A DNA stretch of 36,495 nt from an uncultured Eubacteriales bacterium (GTDB taxonomy: Bacteria; Bacillota; Clostridia; Oscillospirales; Oscillospiraceae): contig USMI01000006.1 in the NCBI GenBank assembly GCA_900555735.1, forward strand, positions 1-36,495, read 5' to 3'. This document shows positions 1-6,655 of the stretch, piece after piece. The notes below the pieces were generated by a model, which was not told the DNA's origin, did not search any database, and worked only from the letters and a program-made list of their open reading frames with translations. Every line of letters starts with the position of its first letter. Within the stretch, counting starts at the first letter, position 1. The position numbers were made by a program, and so were the translations under genes.

Positions 1-125
1 TGTCGGATTACTACCGCCATGGCGGGGATGCGCCCCACCATGTGCTGGTGGTGAACTATTCCGGCATCGAATTGGAAAAATTACCTCAGGCGCTGGCGCG
101 TCTGGCGGAGATCATCAAGGAGTGA
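1..125 (+). CDS. C-terminal fragment of a MocR/PdxR-type GntR regulator (aminotransferase-like domain)
   Basis: Only the last 40 codons are in the window, ending with TGA at 123-125. The peptide contains VVNYSGIELEKLPQALARL, which resembles the end of the fold-type I aminotransferase domain in MocR-family regulators, where a short beta strand is followed by a helix of the pattern LxxALxRLAEII. The stop lies 4 bases before the next start and the ribosome binding site of the next gene is inside this reading frame, so the two are probably co-transcribed. A free-standing PLP aminotransferase is the alternative. The N-terminal winged helix that would decide is outside the window. Confidence 0.55.
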   Translation, partial: SDYYRHGGDAPHHVLVVNYSGIELEKLPQALARLAEIIKE

Positions 126-129
126 TAGT

Positions 130-633
130 ATGTACGACGAACTGACGAAGCAGGACATTCAGAAGATGCAGGAGGAGATCGACTATCGGGTGCAGGAGCT
201 GCGGCCCAAGCTCATCGAGGACGTGCAGACGGCGCGGGCCTTCGGCGATCTCAGCGAAAATTTTGAGTATAAGTGCGCCAAGCAGGAGAAGAACCGCAAC
301 GACAGCCGCATCCGCTATTTGCAGCGGATGATAAAGACCGCCAAGGTCATCGGCGACAAGTCCACCGAGGATACGGCGGGGCTTTACGACACGGTGGAGA
401 TTTTGATGGAGAACACCGGCCGCAGCCGCACCATCCAGCTGGTGACCACCCTGCGGCAGGACGCCCTGAAGGGCTGGATCAGCAAGGAATCCCCCGTGGG
501 CCGGGCCGTTATGGGCCACAAGGCGGGGGATCGGGTCTATGTGGAGATGGAGAACGGACGGGGGTACTATCTGACCATCCAGTCCATCACCAAGGGAAGC
601 GATGACGGGTCTATCCCCATCGGCAGCTTTTAA
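130..633 (+). CDS. GreA/GreB-family transcription elongation factor-like protein
   Basis: The 167-residue product matches the two-part GreA layout. An N-terminal coiled coil (about residues 1-75) carries the tip motif GDLSENFEYK at 39-48, with acidic residues D40 and E43 where GreA places the pair that promotes transcript cleavage by backtracked RNA polymerase. The C-terminal part contains SPVGRAVMGHKAGDRV, equivalent to the SPLGxALLGKxxGD segment of the RNA polymerase-binding domain. It is slightly longer than typical GreA (about 158 residues) and has many Lys/Arg/Asn substitutions in the coil, so it may be a paralogue rather than the housekeeping copy. AAGGAG at 117-122 lies 7 bases before ATG 130. 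It sits between two regulator genes. Confidence 0.85.
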   Translation: MYDELTKQDIQKMQEEIDYRVQELRPKLIEDVQTARAFGDLSENFEYKCAKQEKNRNDSRIRYLQRMIKTAKVIGDKSTEDTAGLYDTVEILMENTGRSRTIQLVTTLRQDALKGWISKESPVGRAVMGHKAGDRVYVEMENGRGYYLTIQSITKGSDDGSIPIGSF

Positions 634-645
634 GGAGGAACGGCC

Positions 646-1572
646 ATGACCTTGCAGCAGTTGCGGTATGTCACCGCCGTGGCGGAGACCGGTACCATCA
701 GCGGCGCGGCCAAGGCGCTGTTTATCTCCCAGCCCAGCCTGACCGCCGCCATACAGGAGCTGGAAAAGGAAATGGGCATCACCATCTTTCTGCGCACCAA
801 CCGGGGCGTGGTGCTGAGCCGGGAGGGAGACGAGTTTCTGGGCTACGCCCGGCAGGTGCTGATGCAGGCGGAGCTGCTGGAGGAGCGCTACGGGGCGCAG
901 TCCCAGCACAAGCAGCAGTTTGCCGTGTCCGCCCAGCACTATAACTTCGCGGCCCGTGTGTTTGCCCGCGTGGTGCGGGACATGGGCGGTGAGAAATACA
1001 GCATGACCTTCCGGGAGACCACCACCTATGAGGTGATCGAGGATGTGGGCCGGATGCGCAGCGAAGTGGGCGTGCTGCTGATGACGGAGCAGAATGGCGA
1101 GGTGCTGCGGCGACTGTTCCGGGAGTACGAGCTGACATATACGGAGCTGGTACAGAAGGATGCCACCGTGTATGTGGACAAGAACCACCCTTTGGCGGGC
1201 CGGGGCGAGGTGACGGAGGAGGAGCTGGCGCCCTATCCCTGCGTGACCTTTGAGCAGGGAACGCATAACGCGGTGTTCTTCTCCGAGGATATCTCCATGC
1301 CGGCGGTGACGCCCCGGCATATTCTGGTGCGGGACCGGGCCACCGCCAACGACCTGACCCGCGAGATCAACGCCTATCAGCCGGGTATCGGGCTGGACGA
1401 CGAGGTGTCCCGCACCATCTATGCCTCTGCAATGCTGCTGCTGAAGCCCCGAAAAAAGGTCAGTATCGGTTATATCGTGCGTAATCACATGCTGCTCAGC
1501 CCTATGGCACAGGCATATATTCAAGCCATGGAGGACTATGCGGAGAAGTACAGGCGGTCACACGAGGCATAG
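646..1572 (+). CDS. LysR-family transcriptional regulator
   Basis: The 308-residue protein opens with a typical LysR winged helix-turn-helix (residues 1-60). MTLQQLRYVTAVAETGTISG is followed by AAKALFISQPSLTAAIQELE and a FLRTNRGVVLSREG wing. The remainder fits a LysR effector-binding domain. The start follows TAAGGAGG by 7 bases, and the gene begins 12 bases after the greA-like gene, so both probably belong to one transcript. No catabolic or transport partner is adjacent, so the effector cannot be guessed. Family membership is clear; the regulon is unknown. Confidence 0.93.
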   Translation: MTLQQLRYVTAVAETGTISGAAKALFISQPSLTAAIQELEKEMGITIFLRTNRGVVLSREGDEFLGYARQVLMQAELLEERYGAQSQHKQQFAVSAQHYNFAARVFARVVRDMGGEKYSMTFRETTTYEVIEDVGRMRSEVGVLLMTEQNGEVLRRLFREYELTYTELVQKDATVYVDKNHPLAGRGEVTEEELAPYPCVTFEQGTHNAVFFSEDISMPAVTPRHILVRDRATANDLTREINAYQPGIGLDDEVSRTIYASAMLLLKPRKKVSIGYIVRNHMLLSPMAQAYIQAMEDYAEKYRRSHEA

Positions 1573-1657
1573 CTTTAAACTATAACAAACTTAGTTTTCG
1601 CGTATTTTACAAATGGCAAAAGCTGTAGTATCATCATATTTGTAAAGAGCAAAACAA

Positions 1658-1936
1658 TTACCATCGATTGACAAGGGCAGACACGGTTTTGACGGGCAGA
1701 AATGCGCCCATACTGCGTCAAGCCCCTTGACAATACGGCAAGTATTCTCTGCGGGCCTTTTCTTGTCTGGACACATTTCTGCGCCGACAAAACTGCTTGC
1801 ACCTGCCAGCGATGGATTTTCGAGAGATTTTTGGTTTTTGAGATGCAGGCTTGCTGGCGCAAGCCAAGGCGAAAAGGGCAAAAAGCGCCGGAAAGACACG
1901 CTGTCAGGCGTGTTTGCCCTTGTTAATCGATGGTAA
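1658..1936. mobile_element. Candidate 279-bp MITE-like element with 28-bp terminal inverted repeats
   Basis: The left end (1658-1685, beginning TTACCATCGATT) and the right end (1909-1936, ending AATCGATGGTAA) are reverse complements at 26 of 28 positions. The two mismatches are both C/T changes. Between them is AT-rich, structure-rich DNA with no convincing gene; short open frames have neither a ribosome binding site nor family features. This is the layout of a non-autonomous miniature element. No target duplication is obvious beyond possible A/T bases. The 85 bases between the LysR stop and the left end contain only a 9-bp inverted repeat (TTTACAAAT at 1606-1614, ATTTGTAAA at 1638-1646). The right end supplies TGGTAAAAT, an extended -10-like sequence just upstream of the next gene. 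Confidence 0.5.
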
Positions 1937-1965
1937 AATACAGAAAGATGAAAGGAGTTTTTGCT

Positions 1966-2151
1966 ATGAAAAAGACAACTGCTGTGGTGCTGGCCCTGCT
2001 CCTGACATTGGTGGTGCTGGGCACATTCGTTTCCATTGTGACGGGCTGGTTCAATCCTGTGGTGAAGGTCACGGGCCTTCTGCTGGGCTATCTGATGTTC
2101 GCCGATCTGGCGGTCATCTGCGGCCTGATGGCAGGCGCTTACAAGGCATAA
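1966..2151 (+). CDS. Small two-helix membrane protein, unknown function
   Basis: The 61-residue product starts MKKTTAVVLALLLTLVVLG and is almost entirely hydrophobic. Two predicted membrane spans lie at about 6-28 and 33-55, separated by a GWFNPVVK turn. AAAGGAG lies about 8 bases before ATG 1966, which decides this start over an upstream in-frame ATG at 1930 that has no binding site. The gene is flanked by the repeat-bounded element on the left and a strong terminator on the right, so it is probably monocistronic. I do not recognise a family. A holin-like or stress-related small membrane protein is possible, but nothing supports a specific role. Confidence 0.6.
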   Translation: MKKTTAVVLALLLTLVVLGTFVSIVTGWFNPVVKVTGLLLGYLMFADLAVICGLMAGAYKA

Positions 2152-2204
2152 AAACGAACTGCTTATCCATTTATTTTCTCTCTCTTACTCTTCCAAAAGA
2201 AAAG

Positions 2205-2230
2205 CGGCCGTGCAGTGCACGGCCGTTTTT
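2205..2230 (+). terminator. Rho-independent terminator after the small membrane protein gene
   Basis: A 9-bp perfect GC-rich stem (CGGCCGTGC at 2205-2213 with GCACGGCCG at 2217-2225) has a 3-base loop and is followed directly by TTTTT at 2226-2230. Confidence 0.9.
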
Positions 2231-2251
2231 CGCGTGGGGGGATGAATATTT

Positions 2252-2363
2252 GGCCCCCTTGTGCAAAGGGGGCTGTCGAGCGCCAGCGAGACTGGGGGAT
2301 TGTCAACCCCTCCGCCGCGGCTTGTGCCGCGCCACCTCCCCTTACACAGGGGAGGTTTGGGGC
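2252..2363. repeat. Dispersed palindromic repeat, family A, copy 1
   Basis: About 110 bases open with GGCCCCCTTGTGCAAAGGGG and close with a CTCCCCTTACACAGGGGAG hairpin. Internal elements include GGGGGATTGTCAA. The copy at 9389-9509 shares the order: terminal CTCCCTTGTGTAAAGGGAG hairpin, a central GGAGGGATTGTCAA, and a second terminal hairpin of inverted polarity. The repeat ends about 10 bases from the stop codon of the leftward HAD gene, so its end hairpin may act as that gene's 3' stem-loop. Confidence 0.7.
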
Positions 2364-2372
2364 CTGCGTCCC

Positions 2373-2999
2373 TTACACCAGCTCCTCGAAGCTGCGGATG
2401 CAGCGGTGGCACACCGCCTGCATCTCGTCCCATGCGACGTGGAAGAATTCGTCGTATACGCCTACGACGGTCATTCCGGCGGCGCGGGCGCTGCGGCAGG
2501 CGGCGATGGAGTCGTCAAAAATGGTGCAGTCCGCCGCGTCTACGCCCAGCAGCTCTGCCGTGCGGCGGTAGATGGCGGGTTCCTTCTTGTCCATGCCCAG
2601 CTCCTGCGCGAAGTAGATATGCTCAAAATAGGGCTTCAGGCCCAGATGCTCCAGCGCCGCGTGACAGTGGGCGGGAACGCTGGAGGTCAGGACGGCCATC
2701 CGCTCTCCGGCGGCCTTGCACTTTTCCAGATAATCCACCACGCCGGGCTTTACCGGCACGCTGGTGGTATAGAGATCGCCGGCCATCTCCATCCACTCGG
2801 CCATGATCTCGTCGGTGGATTCGCTGAGATGGCAGTACTCCTTGGTGAAAATCGCGGCCTTGGGGAACACGGTGTGGGCCACGCCCTCGTAATATTCCCG
2901 TGTGTAGGGCAGGCCCCGCTTGGCCAGAAAGGCGGTGTCCACGTCCCGCCAGATGCCGTTGGAGTCGATGAGGGTGCCGTCCATGTCAAAAATCAGCAT
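2373..2999 (-). CDS. HAD-superfamily hydrolase (subfamily IA, phosphoglycolate phosphatase/beta-phosphoglucomutase-like)
   Basis: The 208-residue protein begins MLIFDMDGTLIDSNGIW, carrying HAD motif I (DxDGTLxDS; nucleophile D5, general acid D7). A four-helix cap domain follows. VLTSSVP is motif II (Ser/Thr), DKKEPAIY contains the motif III lysine, and CTIFDDSIAACRSARAAGM is motif IV (DDS). This is the layout of a cytoplasmic small-molecule phosphatase or phosphomutase; the substrate cannot be told. ATG 2999 is chosen because TAAGGAG lies 7 bases upstream; an upstream in-frame ATG would overlap the preceding gene. It follows the glycosylase gene by 11 bases, so the two form an operon. A link to nucleotide or sugar-phosphate housekeeping after base excision is speculation. 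Confidence 0.9.
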   Translation of the reverse strand: MLIFDMDGTLIDSNGIWRDVDTAFLAKRGLPYTREYYEGVAHTVFPKAAIFTKEYCHLSESTDEIMAEWMEMAGDLYTTSVPVKPGVVDYLEKCKAAGERMAVLTSSVPAHCHAALEHLGLKPYFEHIYFAQELGMDKKEPAIYRRTAELLGVDAADCTIFDDSIAACRSARAAGMTVVGVYDEFFHVAWDEMQAVCHRCIRSFEELV

Positions 3000-3010
3000 A
3001 GGGGTTCTCC

Positions 3011-3634
3011 TTATAGATTGGTGGTATAGAAGCGCCACGGAAAGTCTACGGCCTCCTGCGCGTAGTCGATGCCGATGCGCTTTCCGGTTTGAATGGTGAA
3101 GGGGCGGGGCGGCTGGTGGGGCAGGCCCGCGTCAGACAGGGAGGTGCAGAGGAACAGCTCGTCGCCCGTGGTCAGGTCGAGGCCGTTCTGGCGGCGGTCA
3201 AGCCCCAGAGCGCGGCAGCATTTACCGGGGCCGTTCAGCAGGTTCTTCCGCTGGTAGGGCGTCAGCTCGTCGGGGGCTTTCCCGTACCGCAGGCGGCAGA
3301 TGGCGTCCAGCCCGTGTACCGGGGTCAGGCCCCGCAGCAGCACGGCGGAGGGCTCGCCCTCCGGCTCGGTGACGAAGTTCAGGCAGCAGTGCATGCCGTA
3401 GATGAGGTAGATGTAGGCGTGGCCCGGCGGACCGAACATGGTGGCGTTGCGGGCGGTTTTGTGATAACCGTAGGAGTGGGCGGCCTTGTCAATGGCGCCC
3501 ACATAGGCCTCCGTCTCCGTGACGCGGCACACCAGCAGCTCGCCCTCGTACCGCCGCACCAGATAGCAGCCGATGAGACTGCGGGCGATATCCACCGTAT
3601 TTCCTGTATAAAAATTCCGACAAAGTATTGCCAT
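3011..3634 (-). CDS. DNA-3-methyladenine glycosylase (AAG/MPG family)
   Basis: The 207-residue product has the AAG-type fold landmarks. RSLIGCYLVRRYEG is followed by ETEAYVGAIDKAAHSY, whose Glu corresponds to the catalytic Glu of human AAG. MFGPPGHAYIYLIYGMHCCL is the conserved nucleotide-flipping segment (usually PGRAYVYxIYGMH), and LLNGPGKCCRALGL is the NGPGKL-type motif. The enzyme excises alkylated purines in base-excision repair. Length is normal for the bacterial single-domain form. A GGAGGG site lies about 6 bases before ATG 3634. It is the first gene of a leftward pair with the HAD hydrolase and diverges from the rarD-like transporter. Confidence 0.95.
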   Translation of the reverse strand: MAILCRNFYTGNTVDIARSLIGCYLVRRYEGELLVCRVTETEAYVGAIDKAAHSYGYHKTARNATMFGPPGHAYIYLIYGMHCCLNFVTEPEGEPSAVLLRGLTPVHGLDAICRLRYGKAPDELTPYQRKNLLNGPGKCCRALGLDRRQNGLDLTTGDELFLCTSLSDAGLPHQPPRPFTIQTGKRIGIDYAQEAVDFPWRFYTTNL

Positions 3635-3673
3635 TTTTGCCCTCCGGTGGTATGCTAGTTGAAGTTTTTATGT

Positions 3674-3702
3674 ATTTTATCACGATTTGCGTGAAATTAC
3701 AA
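3674..3702 (-). promoter_or_regulatory. Sigma-A-type promoter for the glycosylase/HAD operon
   Basis: On the minus strand TTGTAA (3697-3702) and TAAAAT (3674-3679) are separated by 17 bases. The -10 is preceded by TGA, giving an extended -10. It lies 40 bases upstream of the glycosylase start. I see no comparably good promoter for the divergent rarD-like gene in the same 89-bp gap. Confidence 0.65.
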
Positions 3703-3723
3703 GAAAAAGGGAGTGTTGCCGCA

Positions 3724-4617
3724 ATGCCTGTGTACAACTATAAAAAGGGCCTGACCGCCATGCTGGGGTGTTTCCTGATCTGGGGGTTCCAGCCGCTGTA
3801 CTGGTATCTGTGCGGCGGCATGGACACCTTCTTCCTGATGGCCAGCCGTATCGTGTGGGCGGCGGTGTGCTGCGTGCTGATCTTATGGATACAGGGCAAG
3901 CTGCCCCAGCTGGCGGCGGCCTTTAAGGATAAGCAGGTGCTGAAGCGGGAGATCCCGGCGGCGGTGTTCCTGTTCGGCGACTGGATCGTGTACCTGTGGG
4001 CGGTGCAGAATGGCCGTGTGCTGGAGTGCTCGCTGGGGTACTACATCCAGCCGCTGGTGGTGTTCGCCTTCGGCGCGGTGATCTTCAAGGAGAAAATCTC
4101 GTGGCGGCACTTCGTTATCATCGCCATCGTGGTGGTGGGCATCGTGCTGAGTACCAATGGCTTCGGCGGCGTGCCCTATGTGACCATCGCGCTGGCTACC
4201 ATGTTCGCCATCTATGCCGCCATCAAGAAGAGCCTGACCATCGATTCCATCGTCAGCACCACCATGGAGATCATCATGATGGTGCCGGTGGCCATCGTGT
4301 TCGTGCTGTGCTGCCGTATGGGCGACAACGGTATGGGCAGCCTGACGGTGGTGCGGCAACTGCTGCTGATGGGCTCCGGCGTGGTGACGGCGGTCCCCAT
4401 GCTGTTCTACGCCATCGGCGTGCGGAACCTGCCCCTGATGACCACCGGTATCTGCCAGTATCTCAGCCCCACGCTGGCCATCTTCTGCGGCATGATCATG
4501 GGCGAGAGCCTAACCAGGGAGAAGCTGGTGAGCTTCTGCTTCATCTGGGCGGGCGTGATTTTGTACACGCTGAACAGTATCTATGAGGAGAAGAAGCGCA
4601 ACAAAACCGCGGCGTAA
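3724..4617 (+). CDS. rarD: EamA/RarD-family membrane transporter
   Basis: The 297-residue product is a ten-span drug/metabolite-transporter protein with the two EamA repeats. It starts MPVYNYKKGLTAMLGCFLIW followed by GFQPLYWYL, the sequence style of RarD proteins. Characteristic segments are AVQNGRVLECSLGYYIQPL (the VNxGHxxEASLGYFINPL motif of RarD), LSTNGFGGVPYV and a second-half QYLSPTLAIFCGMIMGE. RarD proteins are inner-membrane permeases of unsettled substrate; E. coli RarD is named for chloramphenicol sensitivity. ATG 3724 is chosen for the homologous N terminus; upstream in-frame codons lack family similarity. GGGAG lies about 10 bases before it. The LOG-family gene follows after 12 bases. 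Confidence 0.88.
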   Translation: MPVYNYKKGLTAMLGCFLIWGFQPLYWYLCGGMDTFFLMASRIVWAAVCCVLILWIQGKLPQLAAAFKDKQVLKREIPAAVFLFGDWIVYLWAVQNGRVLECSLGYYIQPLVVFAFGAVIFKEKISWRHFVIIAIVVVGIVLSTNGFGGVPYVTIALATMFAIYAAIKKSLTIDSIVSTTMEIIMMVPVAIVFVLCCRMGDNGMGSLTVVRQLLLMGSGVVTAVPMLFYAIGVRNLPLMTTGICQYLSPTLAIFCGMIMGESLTREKLVSFCFIWAGVILYTLNSIYEEKKRNKTAA

Positions 4618-4629
4618 GGAGGAGAACCA

Positions 4630-5166
4630 ATGAATATTACAGTCTATTTAGGCGCCAACGAGGGCAACGACCCGGCACTGGGCCGGGCAGTCCGCGAGCT
4701 GGGACAATGGATCGGCGGAAACGGCCACACACTGGTCTACGGCGGATCAAAGACCGGGCTGATGGGCGAGATCGCAAAAAGCGTTCTGGATGCCGGCGGG
4801 AATGTGACCGGCGTGGAACCGCAGTTCTTTATGGATGAAGGCTTCCAGTATGACGGCCTGACGGAGCTGATCGTCACAAAGGATATGGCAGAGCGCAAGA
4901 CGAAGATGATCCAGCTGGGCGATGCTTTTATCGCCTTTCCCGGCGGCACCGGAACGCTGGAGGAGATCGCGGAGGTCATGTCTAAGGTGTCGCTGAAGCA
5001 GCTGGACGCGCCGTGCATCCTCTATAACCTGAACGGCTACTATGATGACCTGAAGGCGCTGCTGGGGCATATGATCGAAAAGGGCCTTTCCTCGCCGGAG
5101 CGGCAGGAGGGGATCTACTTTGCGGAGGATCTTGCACAGATCCAGACGATATTGGAGAAGAAATGA
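4630..5166 (+). CDS. LOG-family protein (TIGR00730-type, possible nucleoside-5'-monophosphate phosphoribohydrolase)
   Basis: The 178-residue Rossmann-like protein contains the two LOG signatures. YGGSKTGLMGEIAKSVLDAG lies near residue 37, and FPGGTGTLEEIAEVMS near residue 98 is the PGGxGTxxE phosphate-binding/catalytic motif. DMAERKTKMIQLGDAFIAFP between them is also typical. Plant and some bacterial members release free base from cytokinin or nucleoside monophosphates; many bacterial members are uncharacterised. A TAAGGAGGAG site overlaps the preceding stop and the gap is 12 bases, so it is co-transcribed with the rarD-like gene. Confidence 0.9.
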   Translation: MNITVYLGANEGNDPALGRAVRELGQWIGGNGHTLVYGGSKTGLMGEIAKSVLDAGGNVTGVEPQFFMDEGFQYDGLTELIVTKDMAERKTKMIQLGDAFIAFPGGTGTLEEIAEVMSKVSLKQLDAPCILYNLNGYYDDLKALLGHMIEKGLSSPERQEGIYFAEDLAQIQTILEKK

Positions 5167-5168
5167 GG

Positions 5169-5200
5169 CAGCAGCCTGCGGCACCCGCCGCGGGCTGCTG
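5169..5200 (+). terminator. Stem-loop after the LOG gene
   Basis: CAGCAGCC (5169-5176) pairs with GGCTGCTG (5193-5200). The stem continues inside as GCGGC (5178-5182) with GCCGC (5187-5191), leaving an ACCC loop. Only TTG follows, so the U-tract is poor; termination may be partial. Confidence 0.55.
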
Positions 5201-5229
5201 TTGCGCGGTGGGAGAGGGAATGGTATAAT
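5201..5229 (+). promoter_or_regulatory. Strong sigma-A-type promoter of the XRE gene
   Basis: TTGCGC (5201-5206), a 17-base spacer and a perfect TATAAT (5224-5229) lie 122 bases before the start. Predicted transcription begins near 5236, so the mRNA would open almost directly with the perfect hairpin CCGGCGT-TGAT-ACGCCGG (5234-5251), followed by about 100 untranslated bases. Confidence 0.8.
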
Positions 5230-5350
5230 AAAACCGGCGTTGATACGCCGGACAGTCGTGTCTGCACCGTGAAATGCGGCATTTCTCGCTTTGTGTCGTG
5301 TTCAAATGATGCGGCTTATGCCATACTGACAGCGAAAGGAGGGCATCCGT

Positions 5351-6034
5351 ATGGATCAGATCAGGGTCGGAACATTCCTGAAAGCGCTGCGGAAGGAGAA
5401 GAAGCTGACGCAGGAGCAGCTGGCGGAGAAGCTGAATGTGTCCGGCAGGACGGTGTCCCGCTGGGAGACCGGAGCCAACATGCCGGATATCGGCATGCTG
5501 GTGGAGATCGCTGATTTTTATGACGTGAGCATCCCGGAGATCATCAACGGAGAAAGGAAAAGCGAGAGTATGGATCGGGAAACCAGAGAAACGGCAGCCG
5601 CGATGGCGGAATACAGCCGGAATGAGGTAAGGACGGGAAAACAGAAGATATTGGGCATTTTGCTGTTGGTGTTCGGCCTGTTTATCATAGTGTCGGCACT
5701 GATGATCTTCCCCAGCGACAGCAGCTGGGGCGGTATTTATGCCACGCTGGGCAGCCTTCTGCTGGTGGCCGGAATATATTTCCTGATCCGGCCAATGGTA
5801 ACGAAGCGCAGCCTGCGCATAGGCATTGTTCTCGGCTGCATGGTGCTGCTGTTGGGGGCCTTTTCGCTGTTCGATTATGTTGCGGTCTCGCAGTTCGGAC
5901 AGGTACCCAGATTCCGGTATGAGACGCAGTATGATTCGCGTGCCGGGGATCGACTGGTGCATAAGACGCTGTTTTTTACGGCGGTGCAGGAGTACCCCGG
6001 AACAGAGCAGGAACGGGTCTATATTGTGCGATAG
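5351..6034 (+). CDS. Membrane-anchored XRE-family regulator
   Basis: The 227-residue protein has an N-terminal HTH_3 domain (residues 5-66). FLKALRKEKKLTQEQLAEKL is followed by NVSGRTVSRWETGANMPDI and ISVPEI-like DVSIPEIINGE, the usual start of Firmicutes XRE regulators. A linker leads to three predicted membrane spans at about 98-120, 126-148 and 154-178. The final 48 residues (FGQVPRFRYETQYDSRAG onward) are polar and probably extracytoplasmic. The architecture suggests a one-component membrane regulator that senses an envelope or external signal. AAAGGAGGG lies about 8 bases before ATG 5351. No target gene is evident next to it. Confidence 0.87.
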   Translation: MDQIRVGTFLKALRKEKKLTQEQLAEKLNVSGRTVSRWETGANMPDIGMLVEIADFYDVSIPEIINGERKSESMDRETRETAAAMAEYSRNEVRTGKQKILGILLLVFGLFIIVSALMIFPSDSSWGGIYATLGSLLLVAGIYFLIRPMVTKRSLRIGIVLGCMVLLLGAFSLFDYVAVSQFGQVPRFRYETQYDSRAGDRLVHKTLFFTAVQEYPGTEQERVYIVR

Positions 6035-6068
6035 AAACCCGCCGCGGGCATTGCCCGCGGCGGGTTTC
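6034..6068 (+). terminator. Long perfect stem-loop at the end of the XRE gene
   Basis: A 16-bp perfect stem (GAAACCCGCCGCGGGC at 6034-6049 with its complement at 6053-6068) has a 3-base loop. It begins on the last base of the TAG stop codon. A TTTCGT tail rather than a clean U-tract follows. Confidence 0.75.
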
Positions 6069-6075
6069 GTATAAA

Positions 6076-6241
6076 AGCCTCGCAGAGTTCGCCGCTCGGA
6101 AGCGGCAAAAAAATCAAATCATTTTTCTGACGACATGTGCGTCAGAAAAATACTTCTCGGTCGCCAGTGCACCCAACGGGTGCGCGCAGCCGACCGCAAT
6201 CCCCTTTGGCAATGAAATCGAAGATTTCATGCCAGTAATCT
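6076..6241. other. Structured non-coding stretch with a bidirectional terminator
   Basis: This gap holds no gene that I can support. It contains CGCCGCTC-like and GAAATC-GAA-GATTTC (6213-6229 region) small hairpins. Its main structure is a perfect 12-bp stem ATTTTTCTGACG (6121-6132) with CGTCAGAAAAAT (6140-6151), which has A- and T-runs on both sides and should terminate transcripts from either direction, including that of the leftward HIT gene. The run of hairpins resembles a dispersed repeat, but only one copy is in the window. Confidence 0.5.
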
Positions 6242-6583
6242 TTAGCCCGGAGGCCACGTCATGTCGCGGCCGCTGAGCACATGGAAGTGCAGGTGCTTCA
6301 CGGTCTGGCCGGCCTGATCGCCGCAGTTGTTGACGATGCGGTAGCTGTCGCAGCCCAGCTCCTTGCAGAGCTTGGCGATGACGGTGAAGCAGTGGGCCAC
6401 CACGGCCTCGTTGCTCTCGTCGATCTTGGCGGCGCAGCAGATGTGCTCCTTGGGCACCACCAGAAAGTGGGTGGGCGCCTGCGGCTCGATATCGTAGAAG
6501 GCGTAGCACAGCTCGTCCTCATAGAGCTTGTTGCTGGGGATCTCGCCGTCGATGATGGCGCAGAACAGGCAATCGTTCTTCAT
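6242..6583 (-). CDS. HIT-family (histidine triad) nucleotide-binding protein
   Basis: The 113-residue product begins MKNDCLFCAIIDGEIPSNKL with the CxFC metal-binding pair of HINT-type proteins. It ends with VKHLHFHVLSGRDMTW, the histidine triad HxHxHxx that forms the nucleotide hydrolase/transferase active site. HINT enzymes hydrolyse adenosine phosphoramidates and aminoacyl-adenylates. Placement directly downstream of alaS fits a role in clearing aminoacyl-AMP, but that is inference. ATG 6583 has AAAGGAG 9 bases upstream. The 72-bp gap to alaS contains a hairpin of reverse polarity, so co-transcription is likely but not certain. Confidence 0.94.
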   Translation of the reverse strand: MKNDCLFCAIIDGEIPSNKLYEDELCYAFYDIEPQAPTHFLVVPKEHICCAAKIDESNEAVVAHCFTVIAKLCKELGCDSYRIVNNCGDQAGQTVKHLHFHVLSGRDMTWPPG

Positions 6584-6618
6584 AGGTTCGTCTCCTTTCG
6601 TTGTATGGTGTATTCTGT

Positions 6619-6643
6619 GTGCCCGCCCCAGTGGGGCGGGCAC
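6619..6643 (+). terminator. GC-rich hairpin with its T-run on the plus strand
   Basis: GTGCCCGCCCC (6619-6629) and GGGGCGGGCAC (6633-6643) form an 11-bp stem. TGTTTTTGCTTTT follows on the plus strand, whereas both flanking genes (alaS and HIT) read leftward. On the alaS mRNA the hairpin is preceded by an A-run, so it would terminate antisense transcription, or act as a processing or attenuation structure, rather than end alaS. Confidence 0.55.
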
Positions 6644-6655
6644 TGTTTTTGCTTT

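Noticed and set aside
1575..1926. Short open frames on both strands in the 1573-1965 gap
   Set aside because: None has a credible ribosome binding site or protein-like composition; the stretch is better explained as the inverted-repeat element.
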